A DNA stretch of 64,000 nt from Streptococcus sanguinis (GCF_013343115.1 NZ_CP054570.1:558001-622000), one strand, 5' to 3'; positions 26,759 through 36,592 are shown, counted from the first letter of the stretch. Notes: generated by a model from the letters alone, not told the origin. Numbers and translations are program-made.

Positions 26759-27576
26759 TGGCAGATATAAAACTGATTGCTCTGGACTTGGATGGAACTC
26801 TTCTGAATTCAGACAAGAAGATTTCTGACCGCAATTTAGCAGCTCTAAAAGCAGCTCAGGATAAGGGAGTTAAGGTAGTTCTGACTACTGGTCGTCCCCT
26901 CAAGGCCATGGACTTTTTCCTGCATGAGCTGGGAACAGACGGTCGAGAGGATGAGTACACCATTACTTTTAATGGTGGTCTTGTTCAGCGCAACACTGGA
27001 GAAATCCTTGATAAAACGGTCTTTTCTTATGATGATGTGGCCCGGATTTACGAGGAGACAGACAAGCTCCATATCCCTCTTGATGCTATCTGCGAAGGAC
27101 TTGTCTATCAGATTCAGTCCGATCAAGACTCGCTTTATGCCCAGTTCAATCCTGCTCTAACCTTTGAGTCTATTGATTTCAGTAATTTGTCCAGTCAGCA
27201 GACTTATAATAAATGTGTCACTGCTTATGCTCAACAACCACTGGATGCTGCTATTGAGCAAATCTCTCCAGAATTATTTGAGCGCTATGAGATTTTCAAA
27301 TCTAGAGAAATGTTGCTGGAGTGGTCACCGAAAAATGTGCATAAGGCTAATGGTCTGGAGAAACTGATTGCCCATTTAGGCATTGAGAGAAGTCAGGTCA
27401 TGGCCTGTGGTGATGAAGCCAATGATCTTTCTATGATTGAGTGGGCTGGTCTGGGAGTAGCCATGCAGAATGCAGTAGCCATCGTCAAAGAAGCAGCCAA
27501 TGTGGTGACACCTATGACCAATGATGAGGATGCAGTGGCTTGGGCTATTGAAGAATATATACTAAAGGAGGATTAG
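26758..27576 (+). CDS. Cof-type HAD-IIB phosphatase, second copy
   Basis: The 272-residue protein belongs to the same family as its neighbour (DLDGTLLNSDKKIS, TTGRPLKAM, CGDEANDLSMIEWAG), but the two sequences differ widely outside the motifs. The two genes are adjacent and translationally linked, and ftsY follows within four bases. They may act on different phosphorylated metabolites; the substrate is unknown. Confidence 0.9.
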   Translation: MADIKLIALDLDGTLLNSDKKISDRNLAALKAAQDKGVKVVLTTGRPLKAMDFFLHELGTDGREDEYTITFNGGLVQRNTGEILDKTVFSYDDVARIYEETDKLHIPLDAICEGLVYQIQSDQDSLYAQFNPALTFESIDFSNLSSQQTYNKCVTAYAQQPLDAAIEQISPELFERYEIFKSREMLLEWSPKNVHKANGLEKLIAHLGIERSQVMACGDEANDLSMIEWAGLGVAMQNAVAIVKEAANVVTPMTNDEDAVAWAIEEYILKED

Positions 27577-27579
27577 CTG

Positions 27580-29100
27580 ATGGGATTATTTGACCGCCTT
27601 TTCGGCCGAAAAAAACAAGAACCACCAATTGACGAAGTTGTCAAGGAAGCATTGGAAAACATTGACGAGCTTGAAGAAGAAACAGCGCCTGTTCCAGAAG
27701 CAGGAGAAAATCTTGAAGCGGAAGCTGTTCAGTTCTATCAGGGCGAGCAGCAACTTGATGACCAAATTTCGGATACAAAAGATAGTTTGGCTGATGTTGA
27801 AGAGCCAGCATCTCAAGCTATCCAAGAAGAAAGCAAGGAGCCAGAGCATGAAAGAGAAATTATTGCAGAAAATCAAGAAGTGGCTCAAGGAGCAACTCAG
27901 ACTGAAGAAACTCTAGAAGAGCACCATTCCAAGAGCAGTGACGAAACGGTAGAAGAACTTGTTGAACAAGCAGATCTTTCGGATGAAGCATCATCTCATA
28001 CTGAGTATAAAGCAACTTCTTATGACGAGGTGGCAACTGATTCAAATAGTGAGTTTGAGCCAGAAACAGAAGATGTTCCACTAACAGAATCAGAACAGGT
28101 CGATCAAGCAGCTGATGTTGCTGAAGAATCAGAAGCAGCAGCTACAGAAGAGCCTGCTGAACTTCCTCAAGAGGAATCCACTCAGGAAAAATATGACCGC
28201 AGCCTAAAGAAGACTCGGACAGGATTTGGAGCACGGCTCAATGCCTTCTTTGCTAATTTCCGCTCAGTAGATGAAGAGTTCTTCGAAGACTTGGAAGAGC
28301 TGCTCATCACTAGTGATGTAGGGGTGCAGGTAGCTTCCAGTCTGACTGAGGAACTACGCTATGAAGCCCGTCTGGAAAATGCTAAAAAACCAGCTGCTCT
28401 ACGCCAGCTGATTATTGAAAAATTGGTGGACATTTATGAGAAAGATGGCCGCTTTAATGAAAAAATCAATTTCCAAAATGGTCTGACTGTCATGCTCTTT
28501 GTTGGGGTCAACGGAGTCGGTAAGACGACCTCTATCGGTAAATTAGCCTATAAGTACAAACAACAAGGCAAGAAAGTCATGTTGGTAGCAGCAGATACAT
28601 TCCGAGCGGGAGCAGTAGCTCAGCTGGCTGAATGGGGTCGTCGTGTAGATGTTCCTGTAGTGACTGGTCCAGAGAAGAGTGATCCTGCCAGTGTAGTCTA
28701 TGACGGTATGGAGCGTGCTCAGGCAGAGCAGGTTGATGTTCTTATGATTGACACGGCTGGCCGCCTGCAAAATAAGGACAATCTCATGGCGGAGCTGGAG
28801 AAAATTGGCCGCATTATTAAGCGGGTGGATCCAGAAGCGCCACATGAAACTTTCCTAGCTCTCGATGCTTCAACCGGTCAGAATGCTCTGGTTCAGGCCA
28901 AGGAATTTTCTAAAATCACCCCAGTCACAGGAATTGTACTGACGAAGATTGATGGAACAGCTCGAGGTGGGGTTGTGCTAGCCATTCGTCAGGAATTGGA
29001 TATTCCAGTGAAGCTGATTGGCTTTGGAGAAAAGATTGATGATATCGGTGAGTTTAACTCAGAGAACTTTATGAAAGGCCTGCTTGAAGGCTTGGTATAA
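27580..29100 (+). CDS. ftsY: Signal recognition particle receptor FtsY
   Basis: The 506-residue SRP receptor GTPase has a long, very acidic, low-complexity N-terminal region (about 1-200) and an NG domain with GVNGVGKTT, DTAGR and TKIDG. It docks ribosome-SRP complexes at the membrane for co-translational insertion. The acidic region is longer than in Bacillus FtsY, as is usual in streptococci. AAAGGAGG precedes the ATG. It closes the operon at a clear terminator. Confidence 0.97.
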   Translation: MGLFDRLFGRKKQEPPIDEVVKEALENIDELEEETAPVPEAGENLEAEAVQFYQGEQQLDDQISDTKDSLADVEEPASQAIQEESKEPEHEREIIAENQEVAQGATQTEETLEEHHSKSSDETVEELVEQADLSDEASSHTEYKATSYDEVATDSNSEFEPETEDVPLTESEQVDQAADVAEESEAAATEEPAELPQEESTQEKYDRSLKKTRTGFGARLNAFFANFRSVDEEFFEDLEELLITSDVGVQVASSLTEELRYEARLENAKKPAALRQLIIEKLVDIYEKDGRFNEKINFQNGLTVMLFVGVNGVGKTTSIGKLAYKYKQQGKKVMLVAADTFRAGAVAQLAEWGRRVDVPVVTGPEKSDPASVVYDGMERAQAEQVDVLMIDTAGRLQNKDNLMAELEKIGRIIKRVDPEAPHETFLALDASTGQNALVQAKEFSKITPVTGIVLTKIDGTARGGVVLAIRQELDIPVKLIGFGEKIDDIGEFNSENFMKGLLEGLV

Positions 29101-29103
29101 AAC

Positions 29104-29131
29104 AAAAAACCAGTACGAGTACTGGTTTTTT
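29104..29131. terminator. Bidirectional terminator between ftsY and zwf
   Basis: AAAAAACCAGTAC and its complement GTACTGGTTTTTT form an almost perfect palindrome with flanking A and T tracts, serving the convergent genes ftsY and zwf. Confidence 0.88.
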
Positions 29132-29149
29132 ATGAGTAATTTTTAAATC

Positions 29150-30610
29150 TTACTTGTTTGGAGACCACTGCCAGTCAGCTCCAAATTCTCTAAGGAGTTC
29201 AAAGGAAGCATCTGGTCCCATAGAACCGACAGGATACTCATGGAGAGGCACTTCGTTGCTATGCCAGAGCTCTTCAATCTGATCGATCAGCTCCCAGCTG
29301 GAGCGGACTTCATCCCAGTGGCTGAAGTTGGTTGAGTCATTGTTAAGGACGTCAAAGATTAATTTTTCGTAAGGATCAGGGGAAGCACCGCTGGCTGTTG
29401 CGTCTGTTCGATAGTCCAGAGAGAGGGGAGCTAGGCTGAAGCGCTCACCGACCTCTTTGCCATTCATGCTGAGTGAAAAGCCCTCAGTTGGCTGGATATG
29501 AATGGTCAGAACATTCGGTGCTAATTCCTCACCAAAGATAGACTCCATCTGCTTAAAGACGATATTAACAAGAGTGCCTTTTTCAGTGAGGCGTTTACCA
29601 GTCCGGAAGAAAAATGGAACATTACGGAAACGATCGCTATTTACAAAGAAAGCCCCTGAAGCAAAAGTCTCGGTCATGGAGTCAGGATTAACATTAGGCT
29701 CGCTTCGGTAAGAGATGTATTTCTTGCCTTTGACCGTGCCAGACTTATACTGACCGCGGATAAAGAAGCGTTTTAGGTCTTCTTTGTCGGGCTGTACCAA
29801 GCGCTCAAAAACCTTGACTTTCTCTGCCCGAATATCCTCTTTGCTGAAGCTTTTCGGCTTGTCCATAGCTAAGAGTGACAGGAGCTGCAAGGTATGATTC
29901 TGAACCATATCTCGTAGAGCACCGGACTGGTCATAGTAGCCACCACGTTCTTCGACACCTAGCTTTTCTGCAAAAGTAATCTGGACATTGTCAATGTAGT
30001 CACGATTCCAGATATTTTCAAAGAGAAGATTGGCAAAGCGGATAGCAAAGATGCTCTGAATCATTTCCTTGCCTAGATAATGGTCAATACGGAAAATCTG
30101 CTCTTCATCAAAGGCTGCCAAGAGTTCTTCGTTAAGTTGGCTGGCAGTTGCCAAGTCTGTCCCGAAAGGTTTTTCAACAATCAGACGTTCAAATCCTTTG
30201 CCATCTACTATGTTTTCAGACTTGAGATGTTTGGCAATGGTACCGAAAAATTGCGGAGCCATGGACAGGAAGAAGAGTTTATTGTGCTCAGCTTGGTATT
30301 GCTCATTGAGTCGATTTTGAAGCTTGCGCAGCTCAATGTAGTGCTCGGTATCCTGTACGTCATGGCTTTGATAGTAGAAGTGGCTGGCAAACTCTTGGGC
30401 TTGCTCTGGACTGTCAGCTAAATCAGCGATTGCTTCGACAACGACAGACTCAAAATACTCCTTGCTCCAAGGCCGGCGGGCTGTTCCAATAACTGCAAAA
30501 TGCTTGGAAAGATTGCCAGACTTATAGAGCCTGAAGAGGGATGGATAGAGTTTTCTTTTGGCCAAGTCACCGCTGGCTCCGAAAATTGTTACAATAACTT
30601 TTGAAGACAT
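29150..30610 (-). CDS. zwf: Glucose-6-phosphate 1-dehydrogenase
   Basis: The 486-residue enzyme oxidises glucose-6-phosphate with NADP, opening the pentose phosphate pathway and supplying NADPH. It shows the nucleotide-binding GASGDLAKRKLYPSL at the N-terminus and the active-site RIDHYLGKE near residue 177. Its NADPH can feed the glutathione reductase encoded at 45420-46769. It is monocistronic, ending at the terminator shared with ftsY. Confidence 0.97.
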   Translation of the reverse strand: MSSKVIVTIFGASGDLAKRKLYPSLFRLYKSGNLSKHFAVIGTARRPWSKEYFESVVVEAIADLADSPEQAQEFASHFYYQSHDVQDTEHYIELRKLQNRLNEQYQAEHNKLFFLSMAPQFFGTIAKHLKSENIVDGKGFERLIVEKPFGTDLATASQLNEELLAAFDEEQIFRIDHYLGKEMIQSIFAIRFANLLFENIWNRDYIDNVQITFAEKLGVEERGGYYDQSGALRDMVQNHTLQLLSLLAMDKPKSFSKEDIRAEKVKVFERLVQPDKEDLKRFFIRGQYKSGTVKGKKYISYRSEPNVNPDSMTETFASGAFFVNSDRFRNVPFFFRTGKRLTEKGTLVNIVFKQMESIFGEELAPNVLTIHIQPTEGFSLSMNGKEVGERFSLAPLSLDYRTDATASGASPDPYEKLIFDVLNNDSTNFSHWDEVRSSWELIDQIEELWHSNEVPLHEYPVGSMGPDASFELLREFGADWQWSPNK

Positions 30611-30742
30611 CCTGATACCTATTTTCTAAATGATGTCTCTATTTTATCACAATTTTTCTAAAGATTGTATTCAGAAATTCGGTTTCTGAAAAGAGAGATA
30701 AATAGAAAGAAAGTGACTGCTGCTTGAAACATATTCAAAGAT

Positions 30743-30778
30743 AAAAAATGAGGCTTAGACACAATTGTGCCAGCCTCG
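30743..30778 (-). terminator. Terminator of the DUF318/TIGR03943 operon
   Basis: On the minus strand GAGGCT and AGCCTC (plus 30772-30777 and 30750-30755) enclose an internal CACAATTGTG palindrome and are followed by a T run. Confidence 0.72.
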
Positions 30779-30784
30779 TTTTCT

Positions 30785-31603
30785 TTATTCAAATACCCGA
30801 TAAACGTAAGGATTGTCTGGTTTTTCTACCTTATCAAAGCTTTCAACTTCTAGAGTTGGAAGGCTTTGTCCCAGACTTTTATGGTAGTGCATAGTAATTT
30901 TTCCCTTGGCATGAATCCAGGTATTATTCTCGAAATGCTGGGTATTTCCAGTCGTCAAGAGGCCATAGACACCTGAGTCGGCGATACAATGGATAATACC
31001 GAAACGAAAGAGAAATTGGCTCTTCTGGTCGCTGGGGTCATTGTAGACAAAGCCAGTGAACTCCAGCGTTTTGCCTACAAACTCGTCGGGATAATCATAG
31101 ATGACCTCCATGATTTCCATGTAGTTCTCAGTTGTGACCTGAATGGTATCTTGCTTGACATATTTCTTGGCGGCTGCCCGCATTTCTTTTTCGTAAGCCC
31201 CTTTGGTAAAGTAGGTGCTAGTGTCCGGCTTCAGGTATTGACTGGTAGTTCCTTCGTCCTGCTGAATAGCAGTTGAAGTTCCCTCAGCCAGTGGGAAATG
31301 AAATCCTTTAGCCGAAACTGTTGTCGAATCCAAGGTTACAGTTGGAAAGAAAATTCCCACAAAGAGCGGAATGACTAGGAGCAGCACGCTGCCAAACTTG
31401 GCCCAGCGAGTGCTTAAATGACTGTGGACCTCCATCTTCTTCATCCAAATAATGAGCTGCACGACTGCCAAGACAAAAGACAGAATCATAGACAAGTAGG
31501 CCAGATAGGAGTAATGGAGATTGATATATTGATTAAGCTTGCCCGTCAGCTGCAGATACATGGTAATCTCAAAGTAGCCGACTAAGATTAGAAATCGAAT
31601 CAT
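30785..31603 (-). CDS. TIGR03943-family membrane protein (YcgQ-like)
   Basis: This 272-residue protein has three N-terminal membrane segments (about 2-22, 32-54 and 68-88) and a C-terminal extracytoplasmic domain containing VIYDYPDEFVGKTLEFTGFV and FRFGIIHCIADSGVYG. This matches the TIGR03943 family, which occurs beside DUF318 permeases as in Bacillus ycgR-ycgQ. The ATG at 31603 overlaps the permease stop as ATGA and has a GGGGTGG site; an earlier ATG at 31624 is less likely. Its role is unknown. Confidence 0.85.
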   Translation of the reverse strand: MIRFLILVGYFEITMYLQLTGKLNQYINLHYSYLAYLSMILSFVLAVVQLIIWMKKMEVHSHLSTRWAKFGSVLLLVIPLFVGIFFPTVTLDSTTVSAKGFHFPLAEGTSTAIQQDEGTTSQYLKPDTSTYFTKGAYEKEMRAAAKKYVKQDTIQVTTENYMEIMEVIYDYPDEFVGKTLEFTGFVYNDPSDQKSQFLFRFGIIHCIADSGVYGLLTTGNTQHFENNTWIHAKGKITMHYHKSLGQSLPTLEVESFDKVEKPDNPYVYRVFE

Positions 31604-32505
31604 AGCACCACCCCCACAAGCCAAGAGTAAAGAAAGACAATGACGGTAACCAGGCTGATAAATTGCCAGATAAAGCGCGTCTTAAAGTAGTTTTTCATCA
31701 TCAGCAAATTCTTGACATCTAGCATAGGCCCAATGACCAAGAAAGCTAAGACTGGCGATAAGCCGAAGCTAGCAATCAAGGAGCTCCCGATGAAAGCATC
31801 AGCTTCGCTGCAAAGTGAGAGCAGGAAGGATAGCAGCATGAGCAGAAGAATAGCAACAGCTGGTGTTGAGCTGATGGAGGTCAGGATTCTGGTTGGCACA
31901 TAGACTTGGACCAGGCTGGCGAAGAGACAGCCAAAGACCAGATAGCGACCTGTATCGAAAAATTCATCAATGGCCTGCACAAAGACCTGAAAAAACTTTT
32001 GTCCCTTGCTGAGATGTGAAAAATCATGCTCATGAACAGCCTTGCGATTTTCTTTTTGGATATTGCTATCTGCAAAGAAGCCCAGAAAAATCCCTAAAAG
32101 AATAGCCACGACCATAGAACCTAAAGCACGAAGCAGAGCCATTCGGAAGGAATTTCCAAAAGCTGAGTAGGTCGCAAAGAGTACGATGGGGTTGATGACT
32201 GGAGCCGTTACCAGAAAAGGCACAGCCGTGTAACTGGGAACTTTCTTTTCCAGAAACCGGTTTATAATGGGAACGATTCCGCACTCGCAAGAGGGGAAGA
32301 CAAAACCAACCAAGCTTCCAAAGAAAATCCGAGCCCATTTGTTCTTGGGCAGGAAACGATAAACCTTGTCTGGCGTGACATACACCTCGATAAAGCCAGA
32401 AATGATACTTCCAATCAAGACAAAAGGCAGAGCCTCAATGATAATAGAGAGAAAAATGGCTCCGGCTTGCAGGACACTGGCAGGTAGCTGAGAGAAGAAG
32501 CTCAT
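31600..32505 (-). CDS. DUF318/COG0701 permease (YcgR-like)
   Basis: The 301-residue protein has about eight membrane segments and the family motif PSCECGIVPI, with a cysteine pair in a helix, plus APVINPIVL. Such permeases are proposed to move small inorganic species, but no substrate is established. It is the middle gene of a three-gene operon and overlaps both neighbours by four bases (ATGA). The cytoplasmic loop HEHDFSHLSKGQKFFQ is notably rich in histidine. Confidence 0.9.
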   Translation of the reverse strand: MSFFSQLPASVLQAGAIFLSIIIEALPFVLIGSIISGFIEVYVTPDKVYRFLPKNKWARIFFGSLVGFVFPSCECGIVPIINRFLEKKVPSYTAVPFLVTAPVINPIVLFATYSAFGNSFRMALLRALGSMVVAILLGIFLGFFADSNIQKENRKAVHEHDFSHLSKGQKFFQVFVQAIDEFFDTGRYLVFGCLFASLVQVYVPTRILTSISSTPAVAILLLMLLSFLLSLCSEADAFIGSSLIASFGLSPVLAFLVIGPMLDVKNLLMMKNYFKTRFIWQFISLVTVIVFLYSWLVGVVL

Positions 32506-32639
32506 TCTTTCTTATCCTTCTCGTTTTTAGATTTTTTCTTGTCTTCCTCAGGGAACTCTACCTTTTCAATTTTGGGCAGGGTCGCAAACTCCTCAAACAT
32601 TTTGTCCAAATCATCTGATCTAGTAAATTTCACAGCCAT
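32502..32639 (-). CDS. 45-residue cytoplasmic protein leading the permease operon
   Basis: This short gene encodes 45 residues beginning MAVKFTRSDDLDKMFEEF, with a proline-linked middle and a highly charged Lys/Glu tail (EEDKKKSKNEKDKKE). No membrane segment or signal is visible. The ATG at 32639 follows GAGGTG and its stop overlaps the permease start as ATGA, strong evidence for translation. I think it resembles a small conserved family seen in pneumococcus (SPJ_0845-like), but this is from memory. The function is unknown. Confidence 0.75.
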   Translation of the reverse strand: MAVKFTRSDDLDKMFEEFATLPKIEKVEFPEEDKKKSKNEKDKKE

Positions 32640-32802
32640 AAAGGCACCTCATTTCTAAAATAATAATTCTATTATACTACCAATTATCAAAAAATGAAAT
32701 TTTGAGACATAAGAGACCATTTGTCGTTAATTTACCCTAAATTTTTTTGTACAAATAGTACTAAATAGTTCTAAAACTGCCTATCTTTCAAAGCACTTGT
32801 GA

Positions 32803-32808
32803 TATAAT
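32803..32808 (+). promoter_or_regulatory. Extended -10 promoter of tex, nine bases before the ATG
   Basis: TGA plus TATAAT (32800-32808) forms an extended -10 box ending nine bases before the tex ATG at 32818, leaving a leader of only about two or three bases. No Shine-Dalgarno fits, so tex may be translated from a leaderless message. Confidence 0.6.
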
Positions 32809-32817
32809 AGGATTGTT

Positions 32818-34950
32818 ATGGAAAATATAAATATTGAAAAAATTGCCCAGAAATTGGGTCTTAAAGAAAGCCAAGTATCACAGGTCCTAGATCTGACCGC
32901 TGAGGGAAATACGATTCCTTTTATTGCTCGTTACCGTAAGGAAATGACAGGAAATCTGGACGAGGTCGAGATTAAGGCGATCATTGACTTAGATAAGAGC
33001 ATGACTGCTTTGGCAGAGCGAAAAGTGACGGTCTTAGCTAAAATTGAGGAGCAGGGAAAACTAACGGATGCGTTGCGCTCTGAGATTGAGGCTGCTGAAA
33101 AGCTGGCTGATGTGGAAGAACTTTATCTGCCTTATAAGGAGAAACGCCGTACCAAGGCTACAATTGCTCGTGAAGCAGGTCTCTTTCCTTTGGCCCGCCT
33201 CATCCTACAGGATGCGGCTAACTTGCAGGAAGAAGCTGAGAAACTGACTAGTGAAGCCTTTCCGACAGCAGAAGCTGCTCTTGCTGGAGCAGTGGATATT
33301 CTGACCGAGGCGATTTCTGAAGACACCAAGCTGCGGGCTTGGACCTACCACGAGATGCAGACCAATTCTTCTATCGTATCCAGTCTCAAAGACGGTGATT
33401 TGGATGAAAAGCAGGTCTTCCAGATTTATTATGATTTTTCCGAAAAAGTAGCGACTATGCAAGGCTACCGGACACTGGCCCTTAATCGTGGTGAGAAGCT
33501 AGGTATTCTCAAGGTTGGTTTTGAGCACAATCTTGAGAAAATCCTGCGCTTCTTTGAAGTACGCTTCAAGGTGAAAAATGCCTATATTATCGAAGCTGTC
33601 CAGCAAGCAGTTAAAAAGAAAATCATTCCAGCTATGGAGCGCCGTATTCGGACCGAGCTGACTGAGGCTGCTGAGGATGGTGCGATTCAGCTCTTCTCAG
33701 ATAATCTCCGCCATCTTCTCCTGATTGCCCCTCTCAAAGGTCGCGTAGTACTGGGCTTTGACCCAGCCTTTCGGACAGGAGCCAAGCTAGCTATTGTCGA
33801 TGCGACAGGAAAAATGCTGACGACTCATGTTATTTATCCAGTAGCGCCAGCAAAGCCAGCTCAGATTGAAGCTTCTAAGAAAGAGTTGTCAGAGCTGATT
33901 GAGCAGTTTGGTGTGGAAATTATTGCCATCGGAAATGGAACTGCCAGCCGAGAAAGCGAAGCCTTTGTAGCAGAAGTTTTGAAATCTCATCCGAATGTCA
34001 GCTATGTCATCGTCAATGAAAGCGGAGCATCTGTCTACTCTGCTAGTGAACTGGCTCGTCATGAGTTTCCAGATTTGACGGTTGAAAAGCGTTCAGCTAT
34101 TTCCATTGCCCGCCGTCTGCAGGATCCTTTGGCAGAGCTTGTTAAGATTGATCCTAAGTCGATCGGGGTTGGTCAGTACCAGCATGATGTTAGCCAGAAA
34201 AAACTGTCTGAAAGTTTGGACTTTGTCGTTGATACCGTGGTCAACCAGGTCGGAGTTAATATCAACACCGCAAGTCCTGCCCTGCTGGCTCATGTAGCTG
34301 GTCTCAATAAGACTATTTCAGAAAATATTGTTAAGTACCGAGAAACGGAAGGTTTGATTCGGTCTCGCGAAGCCATCAAGAAAGTGCCGCGTCTGGGCGC
34401 AAAGGCTTTTGAACAGGCAGCCGGCTTCCTGCGTATTCCCGAGAGTGATAACCTGCTAGACAATACGGGCGTTCACCCAGAGTCTTATAAGGCTGTGGAG
34501 GAGCTCTTTAAGCGTCTGGAAATCAACAGTTTGGATGAAGCTGCCCAAGCTAAGTTAAAAGCTGTTCAGACTGCTAGTTTGGCTGCAGAGCTAGGCTTGG
34601 GAGAAGAAACCCTCAAAGATATTATTGAGGATTTGCTTAAGCCTGGCCGAGATTTGCGTGATTCCTTTGACGCGCCAGTTCTGCGGCAGGATGTCTTGGA
34701 TATCAAGGACCTACGTATCGGTCAAAAACTGGAAGGTGTCGTCCGGAATGTCGTCGATTTCGGAGCCTTTGTGGATATCGGTATCCACGAAGACGGTCTT
34801 ATTCATATCTCCAAGCTGAGTACAGACTATATCAAGCATCCTAGTCAGGTACTATCTGTTGGCGACTTAGTCACAGTCTGGGTGGATAAACTGGATGTGG
34901 AGCGGGAGAAGGTCAACCTCTCTCTGATAGCACCAAATGAATCTAACTAA
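32818..34950 (+). CDS. tex: Tex-family RNA-binding transcription accessory protein
   Basis: The 710-residue protein has the Tex N-terminal helical domain, a YqgF-like nuclease-fold domain near 320-430 ([20 protein letters not shown]), helix-hairpin-helix segments ([20 protein letters not shown]) and a C-terminal S1 domain ([20 protein letters not shown]). Tex proteins bind nucleic acid and affect transcription and virulence in several bacteria. It is the first gene of a run and overlaps the SprT-like gene by 14 bp. Confidence 0.95.
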   Translation: MENINIEKIAQKLGLKESQVSQVLDLTAEGNTIPFIARYRKEMTGNLDEVEIKAIIDLDKSMTALAERKVTVLAKIEEQGKLTDALRSEIEAAEKLADVEELYLPYKEKRRTKATIAREAGLFPLARLILQDAANLQEEAEKLTSEAFPTAEAALAGAVDILTEAISEDTKLRAWTYHEMQTNSSIVSSLKDGDLDEKQVFQIYYDFSEKVATMQGYRTLALNRGEKLGILKVGFEHNLEKILRFFEVRFKVKNAYIIEAVQQAVKKKIIPAMERRIRTELTEAAEDGAIQLFSDNLRHLLLIAPLKGRVVLGFDPAFRTGAKLAIVDATGKMLTTHVIYPVAPAKPAQIEASKKELSELIEQFGVEIIAIGNGTASRESEAFVAEVLKSHPNVSYVIVNESGASVYSASELARHEFPDLTVEKRSAISIARRLQDPLAELVKIDPKSIGVGQYQHDVSQKKLSESLDFVVDTVVNQVGVNINTASPALLAHVAGLNKTISENIVKYRETEGLIRSREAIKKVPRLGAKAFEQAAGFLRIPESDNLLDNTGVHPESYKAVEELFKRLEINSLDEAAQAKLKAVQTASLAAELGLGEETLKDIIEDLLKPGRDLRDSFDAPVLRQDVLDIKDLRIGQKLEGVVRNVVDFGAFVDIGIHEDGLIHISKLSTDYIKHPSQVLSVGDLVTVWVDKLDVEREKVNLSLIAPNESN

Positions 34951-35374
34951 CTATGTCAAGCAGGTTTCAGTTGAAGATTTTGGCTGGGAATTCCGCCACC
35001 AAGCTTATTGGAACAAGCGTCTCCGCACTACGGGGGGACGCTTCTTTCCTAAAGACGGCCACCTGGATTTTAACCCCAAAATATATGAAACTTTTGGGCT
35101 GGAGACCTTCCGAAAAATTGTCCGCCATGAGCTGGCTCACTATCACCTTTATTATCGAGGCAAAGGTTACCGCCATGGGGATCGAGATTTTAAAGACCTG
35201 CTCAAGCGAGTTGATGGTCTACGTTACGCTCCATCCTTGTCCGATTCGCAATCTTTTCTCGTCTATGAATGCCTGAGCTGCGGAGCACTTATCCGTCGTA
35301 GACGTAGAGTCAATCTTCAAAAATACCGTTGCGGACGCTGTATGGGCAAGCTTCGTTTGTCAGAGAAAGCTTGA
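34937..35374 (+). CDS. SprT-like zinc metalloprotein
   Basis: The 145-residue protein has the zinc motif HELAH (H64, E65, H68) and a C-terminal zinc ribbon with cysteine pairs (CLSC and CGRC, about 113-133), the SprT layout. In eukaryotes Spartan-type relatives repair DNA-protein crosslinks; for the short bacterial form the role is unproven. The start overlaps the tex end by 14 bp and lacks an obvious Shine-Dalgarno, so translation probably depends on tex. It ends before a clear terminator. Confidence 0.9.
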   Translation: MNLTNYVKQVSVEDFGWEFRHQAYWNKRLRTTGGRFFPKDGHLDFNPKIYETFGLETFRKIVRHELAHYHLYYRGKGYRHGDRDFKDLLKRVDGLRYAPSLSDSQSFLVYECLSCGALIRRRRRVNLQKYRCGRCMGKLRLSEKA

Positions 35375-35383
35375 TAGATTAGC

Positions 35384-35412
35384 AAGAGAGTTCCTTGAAG
35401 AACTCTCTTTTT
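35384..35412 (+). terminator. Terminator after the SprT-like gene
   Basis: AAGAGAGTTC (35384-35393) pairs with GAACTCTCTT (35400-35409) and is followed by T residues. Confidence 0.87.
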
Positions 35413-35512
35413 CAAAAGAATGAATTTTCTAAGGTATAATCAGCCTTTGGCCCGATTGTTTTCTCATGAAATATGGTAGAATAAAGTAAATATGATCATT
35501 GAGGTCTCTATC

Positions 35513-35788
35513 ATGAACGTGAAATTCTATAAGTTGAAAAAGAATCGACTGATTTCCGGTGTCTTGTCCGGTCTATGTGATAAATTTGATTTTGATCTGA
35601 GCTTGGTGCGCTTCCTCTTTATTATCTTTACTGTGGTCAATTTCGGCTTGGGAATTCTCATCTATATCCTGCTGGCTATGGTTATGCCCTATAAAGAAGA
35701 CATAGAAGAAGAAATGTACGGAACTGGTCCACGCAAACGAAAAGAAGCGGAAGCTATCGAAGATGATAAAGACGGTTGGTTTTGGTAA
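35513..35788 (+). CDS. PspC-domain membrane protein
   Basis: The 91-residue protein is essentially one PspC domain (KLKKNRLISGVLSGLCDKFDF), then a hydrophobic stretch (FLFIIFTVVNFGLGILIYILLAMVMPY) and an acidic tail. PspC proteins sense envelope stress. The ATG at 35513 has GAGG eight bases upstream; an earlier in-frame ATG at 35492 lies directly after the TAGAAT box. Which start is used needs proof. The hydrophobic stretch could be one long or two short membrane helices. Confidence 0.82.
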   Translation: MNVKFYKLKKNRLISGVLSGLCDKFDFDLSLVRFLFIIFTVVNFGLGILIYILLAMVMPYKEDIEEEMYGTGPRKRKEAEAIEDDKDGWFW

Positions 35789-35808
35789 TTCTTAATAAAA
35801 TAGAAAAT

Positions 35809-35832
35809 TTCGGGATGCACTCCCGATTTTTT
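35809..35832 (+). terminator. Terminator after the PspC-like gene
   Basis: TCGGGA (35810-35815) pairs with TCCCGA (35821-35826), followed by six T residues and preceded by an A-rich run. Confidence 0.78.
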
Positions 35833-35993
35833 ACTTGAAGTAGGGAATGTTTTAGTAAGACATTTCTATGCCGTGATTTATTTTCTGCTTGCTTCTTTTA
35901 GATAAAATCTAAAAAAGAAGCAGGATAGAAAACCAGGTAAACTGACACTTAAAAACATCACCAAAATATTAGCAATTTATTCAAGGAGGAAAT

Positions 35994-36485
35994 ATGACAG
36001 AAGTTTGGAATGCCTATGACTTAAATCGAAATCAACTCCCTCATCTCCTGGTTCGAGGAGAAAAAATTCCTGAAGGACAGTTTCATCTCTGTGTTAATGT
36101 CTTGGTTCGCCATCAGGATGGTGATATTCTCTTTATGCGGCGGTCAGCAAATAAAAGTCTCTATCCTGGCTACTATGAGTTCGGAGCAGGAGGGAGTGTG
36201 TTGGCTGGAGAGGATAGTCTGACAGCCGCCTTACGTGAATTAGAAGAAGAAACAGGCCTGGTTCCTGACAGCATCAGACTTTTGGAGCAGGTGTGCTCTG
36301 TCAAAGATCAGTGCCATTTCGACTACTATGAAGTGGTTGTGTCTGGCGATAAGAGTCAAGTCCGCTATCAGGAAGGCGAAACAGATGCTCATGTCTGGTT
36401 GCCTCTGGAAGAGGTCCCAGATTTTGTAGAAAACCATCCTTGTTTTAAGAACCAAAAGAAAATTCTCGGCAGCCTGATCAATTGA
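35994..36485 (+). CDS. NUDIX hydrolase
   Basis: The 163-residue protein has an intact Nudix box (GGSVLAGEDSLTAALRELEE, then ETGL) and an N-terminal segment (VLVRHQDGDILFMRRS) typical of Idi/MutT-like hydrolases. It hydrolyses a nucleoside-diphosphate-linked substrate that cannot be specified. AAGGAGGAA precedes the ATG. It is flanked by terminator-like sequence upstream and the hprK promoter downstream, so it appears monocistronic. Confidence 0.9.
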   Translation: MTEVWNAYDLNRNQLPHLLVRGEKIPEGQFHLCVNVLVRHQDGDILFMRRSANKSLYPGYYEFGAGGSVLAGEDSLTAALRELEEETGLVPDSIRLLEQVCSVKDQCHFDYYEVVVSGDKSQVRYQEGETDAHVWLPLEEVPDFVENHPCFKNQKKILGSLIN

Positions 36486-36583
36486 TGTCTCAGCTGTTTT
36501 TTTATTTTTACTAAAAGTTGATTTAAATCAAAATATTTTTTCGACCTAAAATCAATCTTAAAGATTCTTTTGAGGTAAAAATT

Positions 36584-36592
36584 TGCTATAAT
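36584..36592 (+). promoter_or_regulatory. Extended -10 promoter of hprK
   Basis: TGC plus TATAAT (36584-36592) lies about 30 bases before the hprK start; the -35 is weak. Confidence 0.6.
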
